This document shows, piece after piece, positions 14,574 to 15,426 of a stretch of DNA of 15,426 nucleotides. The stretch is from SKLM01 sp964421785 (GTDB lineage: Bacteria; Chloroflexota; Anaerolineae; B4-G1): assembly GCA_964421785.1 (NCBI GenBank), contig CAYQZG010000093.1:1-15426 (forward strand). Direction: 5' to 3'. Both the position numbers and the translations under genes were made by a program. Every line of letters begins with the position of its first letter. The first letter of the stretch is position 1. Below the pieces are notes generated by a model that had not been told where the DNA came from, made no database searches, and worked only from the letters and a program-made list of their open reading frames with translations.

Positions 14574-14768
14574 GCGCGCCCAACCCCAATTGCACCAGGC
14601 CCGGCTTCGCCGGAGATGCCCCCCTACGCTGTCGCTCCAGGGATGCTTCGCATACGCGGCGTCGAAGGCCAAGACGAGAACCGCTCACCCGGCGCTGCGG
14701 CTGATGCCAGCCGCCAGGCCACCTGATTGACACCACTACAGAATGCTTGAGGTTCAAAGGAGACCATC
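14574..14768. other. intergenic region with two small hairpins before the CPBP gene
   Basis: CCGGC-TTC-GCCGG (14601-14613) and GCGGCTG-ATGC-CAGCCGC (14697-14714) are perfect hairpins with 5-bp and 7-bp arms. Neither has a T-tract, so they are not convincing terminators. A TTGACA at 14727-14732 resembles a -35 box, but no good -10 box lies 16-18 bp downstream, so I do not call a promoter. Confidence 0.4.
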
Positions 14769-15426
14769 GTGACAAACATCAAGGCCTTCATCAAGAACCA
14801 CTCAGTGCTGACCTACTTCGTCCTCACATTCACGATCTCGTGGGGTGGAGTGCTTATCCTGGGCGCTCCTCACGGAATGCCAACCACCAGCGAGCAATTC
14901 GAGGAGCTCTATCCCATCGTGTTCTTGCCCTATCTGCTCGGCCCTGTCATATCCGGCATCCTCTTGACCGGTCTGGTTGATGGAAAGGCCGGCTTCCGAA
15001 AGCTTCTATCCCGGTTGTCCAGATGGCGGGTGAGCGTCCGGTGGTACGCGGTGGCGCTCCTAACCGCCCCATGCTTCGTGATGATCATACTCTTCGCCCT
15101 TTCGCTGATCTCCCCGGCGTTTCTCCCTAGCATATTCACCGCGGACGACAAGCTTACTCTTCTACTGACAGGGATTGCGATTGGGCTTGTCGGCGGAGGC
15201 CTGATGGAGGAGCCAGGTTGGACGGGATTCGCCGCACCCAGGCTGAGGCAGCGATACAGTGTCCTCACCTCTGGCCTGGTCGTGGGCTTCCTGTGGGGAG
15301 TGTGGCACCTTCTCCCAACCTACTGGGGAAGCGGCGATGCCTCTGGAGCGCTTTCCTTGTCCCTCCTCTTACCTCCGTGTTTCTTCTATGTGGGCGTATT
15401 GCCAGCCTACAGGGTGCTTATGATGT
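14769..15426 (+). CDS. CPBP-family intramembrane metalloprotease (partial, cut by window end)
   Basis: A GTG start at 14769 with AAAGGAG 6 nt upstream opens a frame that continues past the window edge (219 codons visible). The protein is highly hydrophobic, with helices near residues 13-31, 50-69, 92-115, 130-145, 165-182 and 195-213. It carries CPBP/CAAX-protease motifs: E147-E148-P-G-W151 (motif 1, with Thr152 where Arg is common) and WGVWHLLP with H180 (motif 2). The later motif lies beyond the edge. Family members are integral-membrane proteases related to eukaryotic Rce1; in bacteria some process peptides or give bacteriocin immunity, and the substrate here is unknown. The GTG start and missing stop make it easy to overlook. 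Confidence 0.85.
   Translation, partial: MTNIKAFIKNHSVLTYFVLTFTISWGGVLILGAPHGMPTTSEQFEELYPIVFLPYLLGPVISGILLTGLVDGKAGFRKLLSRLSRWRVSVRWYAVALLTAPCFVMIILFALSLISPAFLPSIFTADDKLTLLLTGIAIGLVGGGLMEEPGWTGFAAPRLRQRYSVLTSGLVVGFLWGVWHLLPTYWGSGDASGALSLSLLLPPCFFYVGVLPAYRVLMM

Overview
The window looks like a high-GC chromosomal contig from a Chloroflexota bacterium (Anaerolineae or a relative). This is an inference. It rests on the giant exported protease ending in the tail YLPLVLRNH, a C-terminal motif I associate with secreted proteins of this phylum, on sigma70-like promoters and strong Shine-Dalgarno sites, and on the mix of gene families. No rRNA, tRNA, CRISPR array or transposase was seen.

Layout. 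Positions 1-160 hold short palindromic repeats and a probable terminator. A stand-alone receiver-domain response regulator (217-573, +) converges on a membrane nitrilase-fold acyltransferase of the Lnt type (570-2063, -), and their stop codons overlap. A roughly 300-bp divergent intergenic region carries two back-to-back promoters, one for the lnt-like gene and one for a 7.8-kb gene (2363-10162, +). That gene encodes a 2599-residue secreted subtilisin-family protease. Its long C-terminal stalk contains carboxypeptidase-regulatory-like, jelly-roll, amidotransferase-like and Ig-like modules, and one 1.9-kb module block is tandemly duplicated. Inside that block, 822 bp (6334-7155 and 8233-9054) appear identical while the rest has clearly diverged.

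Downstream, an AT-rich 105-bp segment with perfect 15-bp inverted ends (10174-10278) and a good promoter precede a two-gene overlapping operon. This operon encodes a RadC N-terminal-domain-only protein (10409-10705) and a 1079-residue N6-adenine methyltransferase with a nuclease-like N-terminus, probably a type IIG restriction-modification enzyme (10689-13928). After it comes a decayed tract: a doubtful 55-residue ORF, then an aminoglycoside/hygromycin phosphotransferase-like pseudogene that has lost its catalytic core (14198-14573). The window ends inside a CPBP-family intramembrane protease gene that starts at a GTG (14769 onward).

Functionally there are two themes. One is the cell surface: lipoprotein acylation and a giant exported protease. 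The other is an accessory DNA-modification locus bordered by gene remnants. The RadC_N/type IIG pair with its upstream palindromic pair is the best candidate for an under-described system. The homogenised repeat within the protease is the strongest purely sequence-based oddity.
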